A stretch of DNA of 8,007 nucleotides from Betaproteobacteria bacterium TMED156 (GTDB lineage: Bacteria; Pseudomonadota; Gammaproteobacteria; Burkholderiales; Burkholderiaceae_A), in the NCBI GenBank assembly GCA_002171155.1, contig NHHF01000091.1, positions 4,898-12,904 on the forward strand. The letters run 5' to 3'. The notes beneath the pieces are model-generated. The model had not been told where the DNA came from. It searched no databases and saw only the letters and a program-made list of their open reading frames with translations. Both the position numbers and the translations under genes were made by a program. Below are positions 5,027 to 8,007 of this stretch, one piece after another. Positions within the stretch are counted from its first letter, which is position 1. The number at the start of each line of letters is the position of its first letter.

Positions 5027-6343
5027 ATGAAGAGTTATTGTGGAGACAACCCTTTACATTTTAAATGTGGAATAGATATTTTAGAAAATACCTTTCCTGA
5101 TATTTTAAATATAAAAAAAGGTGATCCGATAATTGATAATAATAAAAATATAGTCTCTGAAGTTATACGAGCAGTTAAAGATTTGAATTCATCTTATCTT
5201 TTGATTCAAGGTCCACCAGGAGCTGGTAAGACTTATACATCAGCTAAAATTATTTTAGATTTAATTAAAAATAAAAAAAGAGTAGGCGTGACGAGCAATT
5301 CCCACAAAGCTATTAATAATCTCTTAAGCCAGATTGAGGAGTTGGCAATCGAAGAAAAGTTTACATTCAAGGGTTTCAAAAAAAGTTCAAAGCCAGACGA
5401 CAAACTTAATGGTAAAATTATAGATGATCTAGGCTCAGTAAAAAAAGATTATGATTATACAAATCAATTATTTGCTGGAACAGCTTGGTTATTTTCTGAT
5501 GCAAGACTTAATCAAAAAATTGATTATTTATTTGTAGATGAAGCTGGGCAAGTCTCATTAGCCAACACCTTAGCAATGAGTACGAGTACAAAAAATATTA
5601 TTTTGATTGGTGATCAAATGCAATTATCTCAACCAATCAAAGGAACACATGCTGGTGATACTGGTAAGAGTTCTCTTGAATATTTATTATCCGATTATGA
5701 CACAATACCTACAAACAAAGGTATATTCTTAGATAAAACTAGAAGATTAAATTATAAAATTTGCGATTATATCTCTGACAGTTTTTATGACTCAAGATTA
5801 AAGCCACATGAGATTACAAAAGAAAGACATGTAAAGCTTCAATCTAAATCTATTAAAGATGAAGGTATATCTTTTGTTTCAATGAATCATCTTAACTGTT
5901 CGCAAAAGTCAGATGAGGAAGTTAAAGAGATTAATTCAATGATGAAAGCTGCAATTGGAAAAAGTTGTAAAGATAGTGGAACAACAAAAGAAAGAAAAAT
6001 AAATTTAGAAGATATTCTAATAGTTGCACCATTTAATATGCAAGTTAACAATCTTAGTAGGAATTTACCAAAGGGATCAAAGGTTGGAACTATTGATAAA
6101 TTTCAAGGACAAGAAGCAAAAGTTGTATTTATTTCTATGACATCCTCAGACCCAGAGAATTTACCAAGGCATAAAGAATTTTTTTTCAGTAGAAACAGAT
6201 TAAACGTTGCGGTTTCAAGAGCCCAATGCTCCACTGTTATCTTATTTAATCCAAGTTTATTAAATGCTTCTTGCTCAAAAATTAATGAAATGAGATTAGT
6301 AAATAATTTTTGTAAATTATTAAAGTTTAAAATAAATAAATAA
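5027..6343 (+). CDS. C-terminal half: superfamily 1 (Dna2/Upf1-like) helicase
   Basis: This frame is open from 4757; the first ATG is at 5027, but it has no Shine-Dalgarno and lies inside the linker, so it is probably Met697 of the joined protein rather than a true start. Numbered from that ATG, the helicase motifs are complete: Walker A GPPGAGKT at 62-69, Walker B DEAG at 171-174, motif III GDQMQLSQP near 198, the KTRR motif near 240, VGTIDKFQGQE (motif V region) around 352-362, and NVAVSRAQ (motif VI) at 393-400. These carry ATP binding, hydrolysis and DNA coupling in SF1B helicases, so the motor looks undamaged. It ends in TAA at 6341-6343, 34 bp before the convergent unknown gene. If not joined to the nuclease half it would lack its nuclease domains and a normal start. 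Confidence 0.8.
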   Translation: MKSYCGDNPLHFKCGIDILENTFPDILNIKKGDPIIDNNKNIVSEVIRAVKDLNSSYLLIQGPPGAGKTYTSAKIILDLIKNKKRVGVTSNSHKAINNLLSQIEELAIEEKFTFKGFKKSSKPDDKLNGKIIDDLGSVKKDYDYTNQLFAGTAWLFSDARLNQKIDYLFVDEAGQVSLANTLAMSTSTKNIILIGDQMQLSQPIKGTHAGDTGKSSLEYLLSDYDTIPTNKGIFLDKTRRLNYKICDYISDSFYDSRLKPHEITKERHVKLQSKSIKDEGISFVSMNHLNCSQKSDEEVKEINSMMKAAIGKSCKDSGTTKERKINLEDILIVAPFNMQVNNLSRNLPKGSKVGTIDKFQGQEAKVVFISMTSSDPENLPRHKEFFFSRNRLNVAVSRAQCSTVILFNPSLLNASCSKINEMRLVNNFCKLLKFKINK

Positions 6344-6377
6344 AAAACTATGTGACAGGTGTGTGGCAAGAAAATTG

Positions 6378-7031
6378 TTAAATTAATTTATGTTTTTTTA
6401 GTATTTTTCTATCTTCTTTATTAGAAAAAAATTTAAACTTTATTTTCTTATCAATATGTTTTCTTAAATATAGCAATGAATCAAGATCGTTTTTATATTT
6501 ACCATCATATCTATATTTGATTTCAATTTCCATTCCACCATTAAACCATTCTTTTTGTCCCAATACACTCCTGATAAATTTTTCTTTTTCCTCATCTTTA
6601 AATTGATCTAAAAAACCTTCACATGGGTAGCATTCTATAAAATGCAACTTTTTTAAATTTCTGCATATATTTGATAGTGCTAATATTTGCCTCTCATAAA
6701 ACATTAGCAAATGTTGGTCTAAATAAAGCGTATTATCTATAAATTTAATGATATCAATATAATGAATGTTCTCGTCTTTTACCTTATATTTTTTTTTATC
6801 TTTTTGAATTTGTTTTTGATTGGGCAAGGTATATTGCAAAGTTATCATCATTCTCTTTATAGTCATGCTTGATGTCTCTTCTAGTTCGGGCAAAAATTCA
6901 TCAATATATTTGATACAATTACGTATATCTTCCCACTTGGATACTTTGCGCCTTTTTAATAAATCTCCACAATCAAATTTGAGAAAAATTTCATCTGAAG
7001 AAATTTTATTTAAAATGAGTTTTGGTACCAT
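6378..7031 (-). CDS. Hypothetical protein, 217 aa
   Basis: I do not recognise this protein. It starts with ATG at 7031-7029 and stops at TAA 6380-6378. It is rich in Lys, Ile, Leu, Asp and Glu, with no signal peptide or membrane helix, and looks mainly alpha-helical in the middle (about 30-130). ECYPCEG at 133-139 holds the only C-x2-C pair; a single pair does not prove metal binding. The C-terminus is strongly basic (FFSNKEDRKILKKHKLI, 201-217). The gene is convergent with the nuclease-helicase across 34 bp that show no terminator hairpin, and divergent from the operon starting at 7224. No Shine-Dalgarno is visible before the start. Its length without stops in AT-rich DNA supports a real gene; function is unknown. 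Confidence 0.7.
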   Translation of the reverse strand: MVPKLILNKISSDEIFLKFDCGDLLKRRKVSKWEDIRNCIKYIDEFLPELEETSSMTIKRMMITLQYTLPNQKQIQKDKKKYKVKDENIHYIDIIKFIDNTLYLDQHLLMFYERQILALSNICRNLKKLHFIECYPCEGFLDQFKDEEKEKFIRSVLGQKEWFNGGMEIEIKYRYDGKYKNDLDSLLYLRKHIDKKIKFKFFSNKEDRKILKKHKLI

Positions 7032-7113
7032 AAATTTAATATAATTAATTATTGAATAAAAAAAAAGGCATGTTATTCTTATTTAATTAGTTAAACGAAC
7101 TATTGTTATTGCA

Positions 7114-7125
7114 GTTTAATTAAAC
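7114..7125. repeat. 12-bp perfect palindrome GTTTAATTAAAC (candidate operator)
   Basis: The palindrome has no spacer and sits between the proposed -35 and -10 boxes of the right-end operon, the typical place for a repressor site. A related GTTAAAC occurs at 7090-7096. A/T palindromes are common by chance in this DNA, so the support is positional. Confidence 0.35.
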
Positions 7126-7210
7126 ATAACCTTGTAATGTCATGTTTAATAATACTAGGAAAACAAACCTACCTATTACTAAATCATTTCGTACAAGTTT
7201 TAACTTTAAT

Positions 7211-7217
7211 AAAGGAG
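7211..7217 (+). promoter_or_regulatory. Strong Shine-Dalgarno AAAGGAG fixing the start at 7224
   Basis: AAAGGAG ends six bases before ATG 7224. It decides the start over the upstream in-frame ATG at 7137 and is the strongest ribosome binding site in the window. Confidence 0.8.
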
Positions 7218-7223
7218 AAACTT

Positions 7224-7514
7224 ATGAGCACGAAAGAACAAAAACAAACCAAAGATGCAGTTACAACAGAAGATGCCTCAAATGTAATAAATATTATGTT
7301 TTCTAGGCTAAGCCCTGAAGATAGGAATAGAATCTTGAATATAATTGATAAATTTATCACGCATGATTTGGGCATTGATGAATCAGATATTCCTTGGTTA
7401 AATTCAAAAAAGAATAAAGTTCAGGATTTTGTTCATGTATTGAATTTAATGAGACTATCGTATGCTAAGGTTTTTAATCATTCTGAAATCAATTTTAAAA
7501 AGAAGGTTCATTAA
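7224..7514 (+). CDS. Hypothetical small protein, 96 aa, first gene of operon
   Basis: I do not recognise this protein. The ATG at 7224 is chosen because AAAGGAG precedes it at ideal spacing; the longer frame from 7137 would add a hydrophobic 29-residue leader with no ribosome site. The N-terminus (1-18) is polar and probably disordered (MSTKEQKQTKDAVTTED). Residues 19-48 look like two amphipathic helices (NVINIMFSRL, then RNRILNIIDKFI) and 65-85 a third. There is no Cys, signal peptide or membrane segment. A small, helical, soluble protein of this kind could be an adaptor, regulator or structural subunit, but nothing picks one. Its stop codon overlaps the next start by one base (TAATG), so the two are probably translated together. 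Confidence 0.75.
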   Translation: MSTKEQKQTKDAVTTEDASNVINIMFSRLSPEDRNRILNIIDKFITHDLGIDESDIPWLNSKKNKVQDFVHVLNLMRLSYAKVFNHSEINFKKKVH

Positions 7515-7765
7515 TGGATAAAAGTAAATGGTTTGATGATCTTATTGATAATATAAAATGTCCAATGGCTGATAAATGGTGTGCACAAAATCAATGGTAC
7601 GGACGAGATGGTTTTCTTACTGAGAGAACTCTTGAAATTCATGTCCAGCTAGTTGATGTTGATAAAGTTGATCCTAAAACTCAGAAGTATTATGATGAAA
7701 TTGATAAAAGGATATATGCACTTTATAAAAATAGATTAGAAAAATATTTTTCAATGAATAATTAA
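7514..7765 (+). CDS. Hypothetical small protein, 83 aa, second gene of operon
   Basis: I do not recognise this protein. Its ATG shares one base with the preceding stop (TAATG), and AGAAGG at 7501-7506 gives a ribosome site seven bases upstream, so the start is well supported and translational coupling is likely. The N-terminal half has aromatic residues and two Cys (CPMADKWC, 16-23); the middle (FLTERTLEIHVQLVDVD) looks like a beta pair, and 55-80 is probably a charged helix. There is no signal peptide or membrane helix. The next start lies five bases after the stop. Confidence 0.75.
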   Translation: MDKSKWFDDLIDNIKCPMADKWCAQNQWYGRDGFLTERTLEIHVQLVDVDKVDPKTQKYYDEIDKRIYALYKNRLEKYFSMNN

Positions 7766-7770
7766 TTTAA

Positions 7771-8007
7771 ATGAAATTTATAGATTATATTTTCAAAAAT
7801 CTTGATGTTGATCATTTTATTGAAGATTTAAAGAAACATCCAAGAGATAATAATTTTAGGTTTACTCAAATAGTTTTAAAAAATGTTTGGGATTTAAATA
7901 GTATTAAAAACAGCATTCTTCCTGAATATGTTAAAGACAAAGATTATTTTTCTATTGATAATGTCTATCACGGAAAAAAAACTACAGATCAAAAAAGTAT
8001 TTTTTAT
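7771..8007 (+). CDS. Hypothetical protein, N-terminal 79 aa, cut by window end
   Basis: An ATG at 7771, five bases after the preceding stop, opens a frame with no stop for 79 codons to the end of the window, so the gene is incomplete at its 3' end. It begins MKFIDYIFKNLDVDHFIEDL and is charged and aromatic-rich, without a signal peptide or membrane segment; I recognise no family. No Shine-Dalgarno is visible, so translation may depend on ribosomes coming from the upstream gene. Tight spacing makes it the third gene of the operon. Confidence 0.65.
   Translation, partial: MKFIDYIFKNLDVDHFIEDLKKHPRDNNFRFTQIVLKNVWDLNSIKNSILPEYVKDKDYFSIDNVYHGKKTTDQKSIFY

Larger units (their letters stand above)
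2938..6343 (+). pseudogene. TM0106-family RecB-like nuclease / DEDDy exonuclease / SF1 helicase, split by a frameshift
   Basis: Removing one A from the 9-A run at 4755-4763 joins the two halves into one uninterrupted 1134-aa frame, close to the usual length of the TM0106 family (about 1100-1200 aa as I recall). Domain order is a Cas4/RecB-type nuclease (about 1-225), an RNase H-fold exonuclease of the YprB type (about 315-500), a linker, and a Dna2/Upf1-like SF1 helicase (about 740-1120). Such proteins are expected to unwind and degrade DNA in the cytoplasm; the exact cellular role is not established. The stretch between the halves (4768-5026) also translates without a stop in the helicase frame, so no other part is missing. 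The break may be a real mutation, an assembly error in a homopolymer, or a site corrected by transcript slippage or +1 frameshifting. A -1 ribosomal shift would not repair it, because that frame stops at 4788-4790. Confidence 0.85.
7032..7223. promoter_or_regulatory. Divergent promoter region upstream of the right-end operon
   Basis: For the rightward operon, TTGCAG (7109-7114) and TGTAAT (7133-7138) form a plausible -35/-10 pair with an 18-bp spacer, putting the RNA start near 7145 and leaving a leader of about 80 nt. A 12-bp palindrome lies inside the spacer. A 9-A run (7058-7066) lies nearer the leftward gene. An in-frame ATG at 7137 would extend the first operon protein by 29 residues but overlaps the proposed -10 element and lacks a ribosome site. 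Confidence 0.4.

Noticed and set aside
6103..6369. Minus-strand 88-codon frame opposite helicase motifs V and VI.
   Set aside because: The plus strand encodes conserved SF1 motifs here, so the antisense frame is a by-product.
6344..6377. Possible bidirectional terminator between the helicase and the convergent unknown gene.
   Set aside because: No inverted repeat with a T-run could be found in these 34 bp.
6820..7044. Plus-strand 74-codon frame overlapping the 217-aa minus-strand gene.
   Set aside because: It lies almost wholly within the longer minus-strand gene and has no ribosome site.
7137..7223. 29-residue N-terminal extension of the first operon gene, starting at ATG 7137.
   Set aside because: The strong AAAGGAG at 7211-7217 points to ATG 7224, and the upstream ATG overlaps the likely -10 element.
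1..8007. CRISPR arrays, insertion sequences and tRNA genes.
   Set aside because: No regularly spaced repeats, no transposase motifs and no tRNA-like folds were seen; the Cas4-like nuclease belongs to a helicase fusion family, not a cas operon.

Overview
This window is AT-rich (around 70% A+T by eye) and gene-dense, with short intergenic gaps and the standard bacterial code. Most starts have no visible Shine-Dalgarno sequence; the exceptions are the first two genes of the operon at the right end. AT-richness, compactness and gene content fit a streamlined low-GC bacterium, for example a marine planktonic lineage, but nothing here fixes the taxon. The mix of restriction-modification genes, a nuclease-helicase and unknown ORFs on alternating strands looks like an accessory or defence-type island.

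Layout. 1-310 has no convincing gene; it holds a 38-codon start-less reading frame encoding a membrane-like stretch, and a strong inverted repeat at 227-247. 311-1009 (-) is an unknown 232-aa protein. It is divergent from a C5-cytosine DNA methyltransferase (1183-2079, +) across a 173-bp gap rich in repeats. The methyltransferase runs head-on, with no intervening base, into a 256-aa protein (2080-2850, -) that is best read as the partner type II restriction endonuclease, recognised by a degenerate PD-(D/E)xK-like core and by its position.

Divergent from the endonuclease is a large gene (2938-6343, +) that would encode a 1134-aa RecB/Cas4-like nuclease + DEDDy-type RNase H-fold exonuclease + SF1 (Dna2/Upf1-like) helicase, the architecture of the TM0106 family. 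It is split by one extra A in a 9-A run at 4755-4763, so the assembled sequence gives a 609-aa nuclease half and a separate helicase half. The same gene carries an in-frame 10-A run at 3048-3057.

6378-7031 (-) is an unknown 217-aa protein convergent with the helicase. From 7224 rightward a tight operon of three unknown genes begins (96 aa, 83 aa, and an ORF of at least 79 aa cut by the window end). It has a clear Shine-Dalgarno, a one-base stop/start overlap, and a candidate promoter with a 12-bp palindrome.

How they may work together: the methyltransferase and endonuclease form a plausible type II R-M pair. The nuclease-helicase beside it could process broken or foreign DNA, but that link is inferred from position only. 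The unknown genes carry no motif I can tie to a pathway.
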